Notes: generated from the letters alone by a model not told the origin. Shown: positions 46,986 through 57,095, numbered from the stretch's first letter. The stretch: DNA of 64,000 nt from Streptomyces avicenniae (GCF_000719135.1 NZ_JOEK01000002.1:124001-188000); one strand, 5' to 3'. Made by a program: numbers and translations.

Positions 46986-48147
46986 ACGGCTCAACGTAGC
47001 GGGGGCGGCGCCGCGCGTACCCGGCGACCGCCCCCGTGGCCAGGGCAGCCGCGACCAGCGCGGCGCTCACCCACAGCGGCGACCGGTAGCCGTGCCCCGC
47101 GTCGATCGCCTGCCCGCCGAGCCAGGGCCCGAGGGCCGCGCCGACGTTCAGCGCGGCCGTCGCGAGGCCGCCCGCCAGGGTCGGGGCGCCGTCCGCCGCG
47201 TACAGGGCGCGGGCGATGAGCGTGGAGCCGACCGCGAAGGACAGCGCGCCCTGCACCAGGGTGAGGACCAGCAGCGCGGGGGCGCTGCCGGCGGCGGGCA
47301 CCAGGAGCAGCCATCCGGCGAGCAGCGCGGCGCCGCCTCCGGCCAGCAGCGGCAGCGGCCTGGCGTCCGCGACGCGGCCCGCCGCCGTCACGCCGAGGAA
47401 GGAGCCGATGCCGAAGAGCGCGAGCACGCCGGGCATCCAGCCCTCGCCGATGCCGCCGACCTCGGTGGCCAGCGGGGCGAGGTAGGTGAACGAGCAGAAC
47501 GTCGCGCCGTTCACCAGGGCGCCGAGCAGCAGGACGAGCAGGAGGCGCGGCCTGCGCAGCACGCGCAGTTCGCGCCGCGCGCTGCTCGTCGCGGCGGGCG
47601 GCGGCCCGGCGGGCACGGACCACAGGATCGCCGCGACGGCGGGCAGCGACACCAGGGCCACCGCCCAGAAGGCCGCGCGCCAGCCCCACAGGTTGCCGAG
47701 CAGCGCGCCTGCCGGGACCCCGGCGACGCAGGCCAGCGTCACGCCGCCGAGCAGCACGGACGTGGCGCGTCCCTTGGCGTTCGCCGGGACGAGGGCCGTC
47801 GCCGTCGCGAGGGCCACGGCGAGGAACCCGGCGTTGGCCACCGCGCCGACGACGCGGGTGGCGAGCAGGACGCCGTAGCTCGGCGTCAGGGCGCCCACGA
47901 CATGGGCGAGCAGGAAGGCCGTCAGGAAGCCGAGCAGGGCGCCCCGGGGTGACCAGCGCAGGCTGGCGACGGCCATGAGCGGCGCGCCGGCGACCATCCC
48001 CAGCGCGAACGCCGAGGTGAGCGATCCGGCGGCGGCCAGCGAGACGTCCAGGTCGGCGGCGATGTCCGGCAGGAGGCCGGAGAGCATGAACTCGGACGTC
48101 CCCTGGGCGAGGACGGCGAGCGCGAGCAGGTACAGGACAAGAGGCAC
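46957..48147 (-). CDS. MFS exporter of the Cml/Cmx chloramphenicol-efflux type
   Basis: 396-residue drug:proton antiporter with 12 helices. The start PLVLYLLALAVLAQGTSEFM is the Cmx/CmlR signature, followed by SGLLPDIAADLDVSLAAAGS and RVVGAVANAGFLAVALATA. The GTG at 48147 is preferred over an upstream TTG because it begins at the conserved segment; GCGGAG lies about 9 bases upstream. The last 29 bases overlap the kinase gene. The 249 bases upstream hold no gene, and I found no leader peptide or attenuator. Chloramphenicol is a plausible but unproven substrate. Confidence 0.85.
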   Translation of the reverse strand: MPLVLYLLALAVLAQGTSEFMLSGLLPDIAADLDVSLAAAGSLTSAFALGMVAGAPLMAVASLRWSPRGALLGFLTAFLLAHVVGALTPSYGVLLATRVVGAVANAGFLAVALATATALVPANAKGRATSVLLGGVTLACVAGVPAGALLGNLWGWRAAFWAVALVSLPAVAAILWSVPAGPPPAATSSARRELRVLRRPRLLLVLLLGALVNGATFCSFTYLAPLATEVGGIGEGWMPGVLALFGIGSFLGVTAAGRVADARPLPLLAGGGAALLAGWLLLVPAAGSAPALLVLTLVQGALSFAVGSTLIARALYAADGAPTLAGGLATAALNVGAALGPWLGGQAIDAGHGYRSPLWVSAALVAAALATGAVAGYARRRPRYVEPYETPAVGHP

Positions 48148-48396
48148 AGCGGTACTCCGCAACCACGAATGACCACGCCATGGACAGGGCGGCGCGACGG
48201 TGTACCGGTGGCGGGGAGGGGCGACGCGGCGTCGGAAGGACGGCGGCGTGGTGGGAGCGCGTCAGCGCGGCGTCGCGGGAAGCCACCGGCGGACCGGTGG
48301 CCTGCGTCTGTCGGATTCGGGGTTCGACACGCTGCGCAGGGTAAGGGGCCGGGTGGCGCCGCGTCCACGGGATTACCGCGGCGCCACCCGTACGGA

Positions 48397-51300
48397 TCAG
48401 CGCCGCGGGGCGGAGTCCGGGAGCGGCGGCGGGACGGCGGCCGGTCGGCGTTCCAGCGCGGCGAGTGCCTGCCCGACCGCCTCGGCGAGCTGCGGGTCCT
48501 CGCCCGCCGCCCGGTCCTGGGGGCGGATGACGACCTCGGTGTCGGGCTCGGTGCCATGGTTCTCGACGCCGTAGCCGAAGCCGCCCTCGAGATGGCTCGC
48601 GAACGTCGGCTGCGTGACCAGGGTGCCGTCCACGAGCGTGTACCGCATGTCGATGCCCACGAGGCCGCCCCAGCTGCGGGCGCCGACGACGGGGGCGAAT
48701 CCCCTGATCCGGGCGGCTGCCAGCACCTGGTCGCCGTCCGAGCCCGAGTTCTCGTCCCCGAGCATGACGACGGGGCCGCGCGGCGTGTCCAGCGGATACG
48801 TCCTCGGCTCGCCGACGCGCGGGACCTTCCAGCCCATCAGCTGCCGGGAGAGCTTCTCGACCACCAGCTCGGAGAGATGGCCGCCGCCGTTGAAGCGGGC
48901 GTCCACGATCAGGCCCTCGTACGCCATCTGCGTGCGCAGGTCGCGGTGCAGCTGGGCCCATCCCGCGATCATCATGTCCGGCATGTGCAGGTAGCCGAGA
49001 CGGCCGCCGGAGAGGCGGGCCGTCTCGGCGCGGCGGCCCGCGACCCACTCGTGGTAGCGCAGCGGACTCTCGGTCGCGAGGGGGACGACCACGACGTGCC
49101 GGGGGCCGCCGCCCGCCGCAGGACCGATCGTCAGCTCGACGGGCCGGTCGGCCGTGCCGGTGAGCAGGGGCAGGGGGCCGGTCGCGGCGGGGACGGGGTG
49201 GCCGTCCACGGCGAGCAGGGCGTCGCCCGGCCGTACGCCCACGCCGGGTGCGGCCAGCGGGGAGCGGGCGGCCGGGTCGGCGGGCTCGCCGGGCAGGACG
49301 CGGACGACGCGCCAGACGCCCTCGGCGTCGCGGGTCAGCTCCGCGCCGAGCAGCCCGTCGCGTCCGTGCGCGGGGGCGGGGGGCTCGGGCGGGACCACGT
49401 ACGCGTGGGACGTCCCGAGTTCGCCCTGCACCTCCCAGAGCAGATCGAACAGGTCGTCGCGGCTGCCCAGCGCGTCGAGGAGGGGCCGGTACGCGTCGAG
49501 CGTGGCGGCCCAGTTGACGCCGCCCATGTCGGCCCGCCAGAACTTGTCCCGCATGAGGCGGCCCGCCTCGTCGTACATCTGCCGCCATTCGGCGGGCGGA
49601 TCGACGGTGACGCGGACGCGGCCGAGGTCGAGGTCACGCGGCTCGGCGGGGGCGGGGCCGGTGGCGGACAGCTCACGCAACCCCTCACCCGTGCGGGCCA
49701 CGAGGCGTGTGCCGTCGCCGCTGACCTCGAAGCCGGAGATCTCGGTGGCCAGTTCGCCGTGCTCCAGGGTGTCGGTGCGGAAGCGTTCCAGCGTGCGGGT
49801 CGCCCGCGTCCCGGTGCCGAGGCCCAGCCTGATGCCGTCGTAGTCGCGCACGGGGTGGCGCAGCCACAGGAGGCCGTCGGCGTAGGCGCGGAGGGAGGAG
49901 TAGCGGCCGGTCTCCACGGGGAAGGGCACGGCGCGCTCGTGCAGCCCGTCGAGGTCCACGGTGACGGCGGCGGGCCCGCCCCCCGCGTCCCCCGCGTCCG
50001 CCGCGTCCGCCGCGTCCGCCGCCGGGGCGTAACCGTCGCGGAACGGGCCGAACGGGGAGGGCGTCGTGGCGGCCAGCGGCAGCAGCCAGGGCCGGGCGGC
50101 TGCGGGGAAGCCGACGTCGAAGACGACCGAGTCGTAGACGGGCTCGAAGGACCGCTCGGACAGGAACGCGAGATGCCGTCCGTCACGGGTGAACACCGGC
50201 TCGTGGTCGATGAACCGCAGCGGCGTCACGTCGGTGACGGCGCGGTCGTCCTGCGGGCCGCGTACGTGCGCCATGCGCAGCTGCCGCAGCGGGAGCGGGC
50301 CCGCGTGGGACCAGGCGAGCCAGGCGGAGTCGGGTGAGAAGGCGAGGCCGGTCGCGTGGTCGTGCGAGGAGCGGTCCAGCTCGGTGACCAGGCCGCTGTC
50401 CGGCTCGACCAGCAGGACCCGGCCGTCGTGCGAGGCGGCGGCGATCAGCGTGCCGTCCGGTGCGACGGCGAGTTCGTGGACGCGTCCCAGCTCGCCCGCC
50501 GCGAACAGCCGCGCGTCGGCGACGGGTTCGCCGTCCCGGGGTGCGGCGGCGCGCAGGGCGAGCGCGTCGTCGCCCCGGGCGTCGGTGACCCACAGGACGT
50601 GTTCTGCGCCGTCGCGGCTGAAGGTCAGGGGCAGGCGTGCCCGTACGCCCGGCTCCGCCGCCAGCGCGCGGACGGGGCCGTCGCGGTGGGTGAGCCAGTG
50701 CAGCGTGCCGCGGGTCTCGACGGCGGTGGCGCGGCCCGTCGTGTCGGGGCTGAAGGTGCCGAGGTGGTCGGCGGCGCTCACGGGGTGGGGGCGGCGGGCG
50801 GTGCGGGAGCCGCCCAGGGTGATGGCCGGGTGCCGCGGCCGGGTGTCGTCCGGGCCGTCGAGGCTGTCCAGGACGCGCAGCTGACCGCGCGTCATGTAGG
50901 TGACGCGCACGCCGTCCGTCGCCGCTTCGCGGGCGTAGGTCTCCAGCGGGGTGTGGCGGCGCAGGCCGGAACCGTCGGGCAGCGACGAGTAGACGGCGCC
51001 GATGCCCTCGTGGTCGGAGAGGAAGGCGATGCGCTCGCCGACCCACAGGGGGAATTCGAGGTTGCCGTCGAGGTCGGCGTGGACCCGGGTGAAGTCGCCC
51101 GAGCCGTCACGGTCGATCCACAGGCGGCCCGCCATGCCGCCCCGGTAGCGCTTCCACCGGGCCGCGTCACGGCCCCGGCTCATGGCGGGCGTTATCACGA
51201 GTACGCCGCCGTCAGGACCGTACGCGGCGCCGCTGACCGCCCCGTACGGCAGGCGGCGCGCGGGGCCGCCGTCCAGCGGCACCGCCCAGGCCCAGGTCCG

Positions 51301-51639
51301 GCGTATGGCGGGCTGGTCGTGCGCGGCGAGGACGAGGACCTCGTCCGGGGACAGCCAGCCGTACACGGAGGTCTCGCGCGCGGACCAGTGGGTGAGACGG
51401 GTGGCGGGGCCCCCGGCGGACGGGGCCGTGTACACCTCGGTCGTGTCGCCGCGCCGGGACGTCCAGGCGATCCGGGCACCGTCAGGGGAGAGCCGGGGCG
51501 TGCTGACCGGCACGTGGTCCGTGCTGACGCGCCAGGCCCGGCCGCCGCCGAGCGGCGCGAGCCAGATGTCGTCCTCGGCCGTGAAGGTGACCATGTCGCC
51601 GTGGGAATGCGGGAATCGTGCGTAGAACGGGTGATCCAT
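48397..51639 (-). CDS. Tricorn protease homologue (S41 family)
   Basis: 1,080-residue protease predicted to degrade oligopeptides. Beta-propeller repeats fill roughly residues 1-650 (TPRLSPDGARIAWTS, GLAFSPDSAWLAWSH). A helical catalytic domain holds the His in ELGTSHAYVV, a PDZ-like domain sits at about 800-880 (GVGVRPGDALLAVDGHPV), and the S41 core has GLIVDARFNGGG, the nucleophile region DENSGSDGDQV and the charge-relay Glu in ENHGTEPD. No signal peptide, so cytosolic. TAGCCT lies just before the ATG and there is no Shine-Dalgarno sequence, so it may be leaderless. A 9-base tandem repeat codes for AADAADAAD near residue 545. Confidence 0.93.
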   Translation of the reverse strand: MDHPFYARFPHSHGDMVTFTAEDDIWLAPLGGGRAWRVSTDHVPVSTPRLSPDGARIAWTSRRGDTTEVYTAPSAGGPATRLTHWSARETSVYGWLSPDEVLVLAAHDQPAIRRTWAWAVPLDGGPARRLPYGAVSGAAYGPDGGVLVITPAMSRGRDAARWKRYRGGMAGRLWIDRDGSGDFTRVHADLDGNLEFPLWVGERIAFLSDHEGIGAVYSSLPDGSGLRRHTPLETYAREAATDGVRVTYMTRGQLRVLDSLDGPDDTRPRHPAITLGGSRTARRPHPVSAADHLGTFSPDTTGRATAVETRGTLHWLTHRDGPVRALAAEPGVRARLPLTFSRDGAEHVLWVTDARGDDALALRAAAPRDGEPVADARLFAAGELGRVHELAVAPDGTLIAAASHDGRVLLVEPDSGLVTELDRSSHDHATGLAFSPDSAWLAWSHAGPLPLRQLRMAHVRGPQDDRAVTDVTPLRFIDHEPVFTRDGRHLAFLSERSFEPVYDSVVFDVGFPAAARPWLLPLAATTPSPFGPFRDGYAPAADAADAADAGDAGGGPAAVTVDLDGLHERAVPFPVETGRYSSLRAYADGLLWLRHPVRDYDGIRLGLGTGTRATRTLERFRTDTLEHGELATEISGFEVSGDGTRLVARTGEGLRELSATGPAPAEPRDLDLGRVRVTVDPPAEWRQMYDEAGRLMRDKFWRADMGGVNWAATLDAYRPLLDALGSRDDLFDLLWEVQGELGTSHAYVVPPEPPAPAHGRDGLLGAELTRDAEGVWRVVRVLPGEPADPAARSPLAAPGVGVRPGDALLAVDGHPVPAATGPLPLLTGTADRPVELTIGPAAGGGPRHVVVVPLATESPLRYHEWVAGRRAETARLSGGRLGYLHMPDMMIAGWAQLHRDLRTQMAYEGLIVDARFNGGGHLSELVVEKLSRQLMGWKVPRVGEPRTYPLDTPRGPVVMLGDENSGSDGDQVLAAARIRGFAPVVGARSWGGLVGIDMRYTLVDGTLVTQPTFASHLEGGFGYGVENHGTEPDTEVVIRPQDRAAGEDPQLAEAVGQALAALERRPAAVPPPLPDSAPRR
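49982..50023 (+). repeat. 9-base tandem repeat inside the tricorn gene
   Basis: About four copies of CCGCGTCCG, the first preceded by a related CCGCGTCCC. On the coding strand this is a run of AAD tripeptides in a linker between propeller segments. The 9-base period keeps the frame whatever the copy number. Confidence 0.7.
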
Positions 51640-51716
51640 CGGCTCAGGCTAGGCAAGGGCGGCCGGACAATCCGACTGCGACACACGGGAGTTGGTGGAC
51701 CGCGCGCCTGCCCGCC

Positions 51717-52361
51717 TCAGCGGTTCCCGGCGGGCGGCACGTCGGGGACGGGCTGGCCGGGGGGTGTGTAGGCGGCGAGGAGCGTGCCGGTGATGGCGTG
51801 GGGCGCGGCCTCCTCGGTGAGGCGGTCGGCGGTGATCTCGTCCGCCGCCGTGTGCAGGACGCTGTAGAAGGTCGCGACGAGCCAGGCCGTGGGGGCGTCC
51901 GCGCGGAAGATGCCGTCCGACTGCCCGCGCTCGATCAGCGTGTGGATACGGCGCATCGGGGCCTCGTGCAGCGCGCGGATGCGCTCGGGGGACAGTTCGT
52001 CCTGGGCGGCGCGCAGCAGCGCGCGGGAGCGGTCCACGATGCGCCAGGACGAGTCGATGAGCCGGGTGAGGGCGGCGCGCGGGTCGCCGCCGAGGTCCAC
52101 CGTGCGCAGGGACGCCTCGGCGTCCGTCATGGCGTGGGCGAGGACGGCCTCCACGAGTTCCGGCCGTGAGCCGAAGTGGCTGTAGAGGGTGACGCGGCCG
52201 ACGCCCGCGCCCTGGGCGATGTCGCCCATGCTCGCGCCGGGGTCGCGGCCGAGGACGTCCCAGGCGGCGTCGATGATCAGCTCGGCGTTGCGCCGGGCGT
52301 CGGACCTGCGGCCCCTGACCCGCCGTTCCTGGCCGGTCTCCTCGTCGCGCGCCTGTGCCAT
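51717..52361 (-). CDS. TetR family regulator of the divergent MFS exporter
   Basis: 214 residues. The HTH at about 28-70 reads LIIDAAWDVLGRDPGASMGD, then IAQGAGVGRVTLYSHFGSRP. The C-terminal ligand domain is TetR_C-like. It diverges from the DHA2 exporter across a perfect 20-base palindrome (52438-52457), the standard arrangement for substrate-induced efflux. Confidence 0.92.
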   Translation of the reverse strand: MAQARDEETGQERRVRGRRSDARRNAELIIDAAWDVLGRDPGASMGDIAQGAGVGRVTLYSHFGSRPELVEAVLAHAMTDAEASLRTVDLGGDPRAALTRLIDSSWRIVDRSRALLRAAQDELSPERIRALHEAPMRRIHTLIERGQSDGIFRADAPTAWLVATFYSVLHTAADEITADRLTEEAAPHAITGTLLAAYTPPGQPVPDVPPAGNR

Positions 52362-52437
52362 CCGTCCGCAGCCTCCTCGTACCTGTCCGCCCCGCCGTGC
52401 AGTTCACCCGTGAGTGTCATTCTGCGGCACGCGGTTT

Positions 52438-52457
52438 CCCGAACACATGTGTTCGGG
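52438..52457. promoter_or_regulatory. Perfect 20-base palindromic operator
   Basis: CCCGAACACATGTGTTCGGG is exactly self-complementary. It is 77 bases from the tetR start and 53 bases from the exporter start. TTGACT on the minus strand (52470-52475) could be the tetR -35, which would put the palindrome over its -10 region. Confidence 0.75.
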
Positions 52458-52476
52458 TTAATGTGGCCGAGTCAAC

Positions 52477-52494
52477 CCGAACAGACCTGTACGG
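52477..52494. promoter_or_regulatory. Second, imperfect operator next to the exporter start
   Basis: CCGAACA-GACC-TGTACGG repeats the half-site of the 20-base palindrome (CCGAACA) with 7-base arms that match exactly as CCGNACA/TGTNCGG. It ends 15 bases before the exporter ATG, so binding here would block its transcription or translation directly. Confidence 0.6.
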
Positions 52495-52509
52495 ATTAGG
52501 GGGCACGTG

Positions 52510-53973
52510 ATGGCCTCGCATCACCCGCACGCGGCCGAGGCGGCACCACAGGGCGCGGAGAAGGCGCCCCCCGAGGGGATACCGCCCGCCCTCCCGGGCC
52601 GATGGCGGCTCCTCGCGCTGCTGGGCACCGCCCAGTTCATGCTGGTGCTCGACGTCACGGTCGTGACGATCGCGCTGCCGGACATCGGGGCGAGCCTCGG
52701 CCTCGGCCGCTCGGCCCTGACCTGGGTGCTGAGCGCCTACACCCTCGCCTTCGGCGGCCTGATGCTGCTCGGCGGCAAGGCGGCCGACCTGTGGGGGGCG
52801 CGGCCCCTCGTCCTCGGCGGGCTCGCCGTGTTCACCGCCGCGTCGCTGACGGCGGGCCTGGCAGGCGGCCCGGCGGGCGCGGCACTGCTCGTCGGGGCGC
52901 GCGCCGCGCAGGGCATCGGCGCGGCCCTGCTCTCCCCCGCCGCGCTCGCGACCGTCACCACCGCGTTCCACGGCCAGGAGCGACGGCGTGCGCTCGGCGT
53001 CTGGGCCGCGCTCGGCGGCACGGGCTCGGCCGTGGGCGTCCTGGCCGGAGGGCTGCTGACGGCGGGGCCCGGCTGGCGCTGGGTCTTCTTCGTCAACGTG
53101 CCCGTGGGGCTCGCGCTGCTGGCGGCGCTGCCCTCCGTCCTGCCCGCGTCCGCCCGCCGGCGCGGAGCGCGGCTCGACGTGCCGGGCGCGCTGCTCGTGA
53201 CCGCCGCCACGGCCGCCGCGATCCAGGGCCTCGTCCGCGCCGGTGACGACGGCTGGCGCTCGGCGCAGGCGCTGCTCCCGCTGGCGCTCGCCGGCCTGCT
53301 GTACGGCGCGTTCGCGGCCGTCCAACGGCGGTCACGCGCGCCGCTGATGCACCTCGCGGTCCTGACGCGGCGGCCCGTGCTGACCGGCGTGGCGCTCATG
53401 CTCGTCGGCACGGCGCTGCTGATCACGCAGTTCTTCCTCGGTTCCTTCTACCTGCAACGCGCGGCGGGGCACGGCCCGTTGGCCACCGGCCTGCTGTTCC
53501 TGCCGGTGGCGGTCGGCACGATCGTGGGCGCCCACACCGCGAGCCACGCGGTGAGCCGCTTCGGCGCCCGGGCGGTCGCGCCCGTCGCCCTGGCGGTGAC
53601 GGCGGCGGCGCTCGCCGTCCCGGCCGCCGCGCTCGGCACGTGGACGCTGGTCGGCGGCATGAGCGTCGCGTCGGCCGCCGTCGGAGCCGTCCTCGTCTGC
53701 GCCACGCTCACCGCGCTCGCCCGGGTGCCCCACCAGGAGGCGGGCCTCGTCTCCGGGATCGTCAGCACCTGCCACGAGTTCGGGGCGGCGCTCGGCGTCG
53801 CGGTCGTCTCGGGCGTGGCGGCCGGGAGCATAGCCAGCGGCGGCGCCACCACCTCGGGCTTCGCGCGGGCGCTGTGGGCGGCCACCGTCGTCGCGGCCGT
53901 GGGGGCGGCCGTCGCCGCGTACCTCATACCCGCCGGGCGTCCCCCGGCCGGGACGCACGTCGCGCTCCACTGA
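52510..53973 (+). CDS. MFS drug exporter, DHA2 (14-helix) family
   Basis: 487-residue membrane antiporter. Motif A-like GGLMLLGGKAADLWGARP, the DHA2 pattern ALLGTAQFMLVLDVTVVTIA at helix 1, and motif C-like GVWAALGGTGSAVGVLAGG. The ATG at 52510 is preferred because AGGGGG lies 6 bases upstream; the preceding GTG is too close to it. Controlled, by position, by the divergent TetR and two operators. Confidence 0.92.
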   Translation: MASHHPHAAEAAPQGAEKAPPEGIPPALPGRWRLLALLGTAQFMLVLDVTVVTIALPDIGASLGLGRSALTWVLSAYTLAFGGLMLLGGKAADLWGARPLVLGGLAVFTAASLTAGLAGGPAGAALLVGARAAQGIGAALLSPAALATVTTAFHGQERRRALGVWAALGGTGSAVGVLAGGLLTAGPGWRWVFFVNVPVGLALLAALPSVLPASARRRGARLDVPGALLVTAATAAAIQGLVRAGDDGWRSAQALLPLALAGLLYGAFAAVQRRSRAPLMHLAVLTRRPVLTGVALMLVGTALLITQFFLGSFYLQRAAGHGPLATGLLFLPVAVGTIVGAHTASHAVSRFGARAVAPVALAVTAAALAVPAAALGTWTLVGGMSVASAAVGAVLVCATLTALARVPHQEAGLVSGIVSTCHEFGAALGVAVVSGVAAGSIASGGATTSGFARALWAATVVAAVGAAVAAYLIPAGRPPAGTHVALH

Positions 53974-54012
53974 GTGCGGGCGGCGCGGCAGGGACGGCGC
54001 CCTGACGGTGCG

Positions 54013-54759
54013 TCAGGACCAGCGGCCGGTGCGCCCGAGGAGCAGCGCCAGGGCCGCCGTGCCCGCCGTCGAGGTGCGCAGGACCGTGGGCCCGAGCCGG
54101 TACGGCTTCGCGCCCGCCTCGGCGAACGCGGCCAGCTCGTCCGGCGTGACGCCGCCCTCGGGACCGACGACCAGCACGATCGGCCCCTCGCCCGGCAGCG
54201 CCGCGGTGGCCAGCGGCTCCGTGCCGCTCTCGTGCAGGACGGCGGCGAACGCGGCGTCGGCCAGCAGCCCGGCCGCGCCGCGCGTCGTCACCGGATCGGC
54301 GACCTCGGGGAACCGCAGCCGCCGCGCCTGCTTGCCCGCCTCGCGCGCGGTGGCACGCCACTTGGCCAGCGCCTTCGCGCCCCGCTCGCCCCGCCACTGC
54401 GTGACGCAGCGGGCGGCGGCCCACGGCACGACGCGGTCCACCCCGGTCTCGGTCATGGTCTCCACGGCCAGTTCGCCCCGGTCGCCCTTCGGCAGCGCCT
54501 GCACGACCGTCAAGGACGGGCGCGGCGGCGGCTCCTCGCGCACGTCGGCGACCGCCACCTCCAGCCGGTCACGCCCCTCGACCGAGGCCACGGTGCCGAA
54601 CGCGCCGGTGCCCCGGCCGTCCGTCAGCACGACGTCCTCGCCCGACCGCAGCCGCCGTACCGCGACCGCGTGCCGCCCCTCGGGGCCGTCGAGCAGCAGC
54701 GTCCGCCCCACGGCGGCCGTGTCCAGCGAATCGACCAGGAAGACAGGCGCGGTGCTCAT
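54013..54759 (-). CDS. rsmE: RsmE 16S rRNA (uracil-1498-N3)-methyltransferase
   Basis: 248-residue SPOUT methyltransferase that modifies U1498 of 16S rRNA. N-terminal PUA-like part ([20 protein letters not shown]), then the knot motifs [19 protein letters not shown] and [20 protein letters not shown]. Its ATG overlaps the dnaJ stop (ATGA), so it is the last gene of the hrcA-dnaJ-rsmE unit, an order widely conserved in bacteria. Confidence 0.95.
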   Translation of the reverse strand: MSTAPVFLVDSLDTAAVGRTLLLDGPEGRHAVAVRRLRSGEDVVLTDGRGTGAFGTVASVEGRDRLEVAVADVREEPPPRPSLTVVQALPKGDRGELAVETMTETGVDRVVPWAAARCVTQWRGERGAKALAKWRATAREAGKQARRLRFPEVADPVTTRGAAGLLADAAFAAVLHESGTEPLATAALPGEGPIVLVVGPEGGVTPDELAAFAEAGAKPYRLGPTVLRTSTAGTAALALLLGRTGRWS

Positions 54760-55889
54760 CGACCGTTGAACGCGTCCTTCAGGCGGGAGAAGAGCCCCTG
54801 CTGCCCGGGCTGAAACTGGCCCATGGGGCGCTCCTCACCCCGCAGTTTCGCCAGGCGCCGCAGCAGGTCCTCCTGGTCGGCGTCCAGCTTGCCTGGCGTC
54901 TGCACCTCGACGTGGACCACCAGGTCGCCGCGACCGCCGCTGCGCAGATGCGTGATGCCGCGCGCGTGCAGGGGGATCGACTGGCCGGACTGCGTGCCGG
55001 GCCTGATATCGACCTCCTCCATGCCGTCCAGCGTCTCCAGCGGCACCTTGGTGCCGAGCGCCGCCGCCGTCATGGGCACCGTCACGGTGCAGTGCAGGTC
55101 GTCGCCACGCCGCTGGAACACCGCGTGCGGCGTCTCGCGGATCTCGACGTACAGGTCACCCGCGGGGCCGCCGCCGGGACCGACCTCGCCCTCGCCCGCG
55201 AGCTGGATGCGCGTCCCGTTGTCCACACCGGCGGGGATCTTCACCGTCAGCGTCCGCCGGGTGCGCACCCGGCCGTCGCCCGCGCACTCGGGGCACGGCG
55301 TGGGCACCACGGTCCCGAAGCCCTGGCACTGCGGACACGGCCGCGACGTCATGACCTGACCGAGGAACGACCGCGTCACCTGCGAGACCTCGCCCCGGCC
55401 ACGGCACATGTCGCACGTCTGCGCCGACGTGCCGGGGGCCGCGCCCTCGCCGTTGCACGTGGAGCAGACGGTGGCCGTGTCCACCTGGATCTCCTTGGTG
55501 GTGCCGAAGGCCGCCTCGTTGAGGTCGATCTCCAGCCGGATCATGGCGTCCTGGCCGCGCCGCGTCCGCGACTTCGGGCCGCGCTGCGACGCGGTGCCGA
55601 AGAAGGCGTCCATGATGTCGGAGAAGTTCCCGAACCCCGCGCCGCCGAAGCCCGCACCGGCCGAGGCGGCGTTCCCCATGGGATCGCCGCCGAGGTCGTA
55701 CATCTGTTTCTTCTGCGGGTCGGAGAGCACCTCGTACGCGGTGTTGATCTCCTTGAACCGCTCCTGCGTCTTCGGGTCAGGATTGACGTCAGGATGCAGT
55801 TCGCGCGCCAGCCTGCGGAAGGCCTTCTTGATCTCGTCCTGCGAGGCGTCCCGCTGCACGCCGAGGACCGCGTAGTAGTCCGTCGCCAC
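54756..55889 (-). CDS. dnaJ: DnaJ chaperone
   Basis: 377-residue Hsp40. The J domain has HPD in [11 protein letters not shown], followed by a Gly/Phe-rich stretch ([14 protein letters not shown]). Four zinc-binding CxxCxGxG repeats are [24 protein letters not shown] and [10 protein letters not shown]-terminal substrate domain completes it. The GTG start touches the TAA stop of hrcA, with GGAG 8 bases upstream. This is the HrcA-linked (DnaJ2-type) copy rather than the one in the dnaK operon. Confidence 0.96.
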   Translation of the reverse strand: MATDYYAVLGVQRDASQDEIKKAFRRLARELHPDVNPDPKTQERFKEINTAYEVLSDPQKKQMYDLGGDPMGNAASAGAGFGGAGFGNFSDIMDAFFGTASQRGPKSRTRRGQDAMIRLEIDLNEAAFGTTKEIQVDTATVCSTCNGEGAAPGTSAQTCDMCRGRGEVSQVTRSFLGQVMTSRPCPQCQGFGTVVPTPCPECAGDGRVRTRRTLTVKIPAGVDNGTRIQLAGEGEVGPGGGPAGDLYVEIRETPHAVFQRRGDDLHCTVTVPMTAAALGTKVPLETLDGMEEVDIRPGTQSGQSIPLHARGITHLRSGGRGDLVVHVEVQTPGKLDADQEDLLRRLAKLRGEERPMGQFQPGQQGLFSRLKDAFNGR

Positions 55890-56906
55890 TTAGTTCTCCG
55901 CGAGGATCTGTCCGACGTACCGTGCCACTGCGCGCACCGCTCCCATCGTTCCCGGGTAGTCCATGCGGGTCGGTCCGACCACGCCGAGCTTGGCCACCGC
56001 CTCGTCCCCTGAACCGTAGCCGACCGACACGACCGAGGTGGAGGTCAGCCCCTCATGGGCGTTCTCGTGACCGATGCGCACGGTCATCCCCGAGTCCTTG
56101 GCCTCGCCCAGCAGGCGCAGGAGCACGACGTGCTCCTCCAGCGCCTCCAGCACGGGCCGGATCGTCAGCGTGAAGTCCTGCCCGAAGCGGGTGAGGTTGG
56201 CGGTCCCGCCGATGACCAGCCGCTCCTCGGTCTCCTCGACCAGCGTCTCCAGCAGCGACGAGAGGACCGTCGAGACCGTGCCGCGCTCCTCCAGGTCGAA
56301 GGAGTCCGGCAGGTCGGCCACCAGGCGCGGCACCTCGGGGAACCGCTGCCCCGCGACCCGGCCGTTCAGCCGGGCCCGCAGCTCCGCGAGCGACGTCTCG
56401 CCGAACGGCACCGGGCAGTCGATCAGCCGCTGCTCGACGCGGCCGGTGTCCGTGATCAGCACCAGCATCAGCCGCGCGGGCGCCAGGGACAGCAGTTCGA
56501 CGTGCCGGACCGTGGAGCGGCTGAGCGAGGGGTACTGCACGACGGCCACCTGCCGGGTCAGCTGCGCGAGCAGCCGCACCGTACGGCCGACGACGTCGTC
56601 GAGATCGACGGCGCCGTCGAGGAAGTTCTGGATCGCCCGCCGCTCGGGGGCCGACAGCGGCTTGACGTCGGCGAGCTTGTCCACGAACAGGCGGTAGCCC
56701 TTGTCCGTGGGCACCCGCCCGGCGCTGGTGTGGGGCTGGGCGATGTACCCCTCTTCCTCCAGGGCCGCCATGTCGTTGCGCACGGTGGCCGGGGAGACCT
56801 GGAGGTTGTGCCGCTCGGTCAGGGCCTTGGAGCCGACCGGCTCCTCGGTGCCCACGTAGTCCTGGACGATGGCCCGCAGCACTTCGAGCCTGCGTTCACT
56901 GAGCAT
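55890..56906 (-). CDS. hrcA: HrcA heat-shock repressor
   Basis: Repressor that binds CIRCE. 338 residues beginning [20 protein letters not shown]. Winged-helix segment [20 protein letters not shown]; then [23 protein letters not shown]-like core; C-terminal [20 protein letters not shown]. The ATG is chosen over an upstream in-frame start because GGGAGG precedes it. A CIRCE element lies 42 bases upstream, so the operon is autoregulated. Confidence 0.97.
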   Translation of the reverse strand: MLSERRLEVLRAIVQDYVGTEEPVGSKALTERHNLQVSPATVRNDMAALEEEGYIAQPHTSAGRVPTDKGYRLFVDKLADVKPLSAPERRAIQNFLDGAVDLDDVVGRTVRLLAQLTRQVAVVQYPSLSRSTVRHVELLSLAPARLMLVLITDTGRVEQRLIDCPVPFGETSLAELRARLNGRVAGQRFPEVPRLVADLPDSFDLEERGTVSTVLSSLLETLVEETEERLVIGGTANLTRFGQDFTLTIRPVLEALEEHVVLLRLLGEAKDSGMTVRIGHENAHEGLTSTSVVSVGYGSGDEAVAKLGVVGPTRMDYPGTMGAVRAVARYVGQILAEN

Positions 56907-56947
56907 GCCGCACACCTCCCGTCCGGCCGTCCGCCGATCCGACGCCC

Positions 56948-56974
56948 CTGGCACTCCACGTCACCGAGTGCCAA
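56948..56974 (-). promoter_or_regulatory. CIRCE heat-shock operator
   Basis: On the hrcA strand it reads TTGGCACTC, nine bases, GAGTGCCAG, against the consensus TTAGCACTC-N9-GAGTGCTAA. The GGCACTC/GAGTGCC arms pair exactly. HrcA should bind here to repress hrcA-dnaJ-rsmE. Confidence 0.9.
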
Positions 56975-57095
56975 TCCCTGGACCAGTGTACGGCCGGGTA
57001 GCTCGCCCAGGGAATCGCGACCGGCGTGAAGGTGTCGGGCAGGGGCCGGTCGCGGGTGGCTCGTCGTTGTTGACTGAGGCTAACGTCCCAGGTCC

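Noticed and set aside
48058..48180. Short frame with an ATG at 48180 overlapping the exporter start, considered as a leader peptide for antibiotic-induced attenuation.
   Set aside because: It does not stop before the exporter start but continues as an out-of-frame shadow, and no pairing hairpins that would form an attenuator were seen.
53989..54004. CAGGG/CCCTG hairpin between the DHA2 exporter and rsmE as a terminator.
   Set aside because: A five-base stem is too weak to call; no better structure was found in the 39-base gap.
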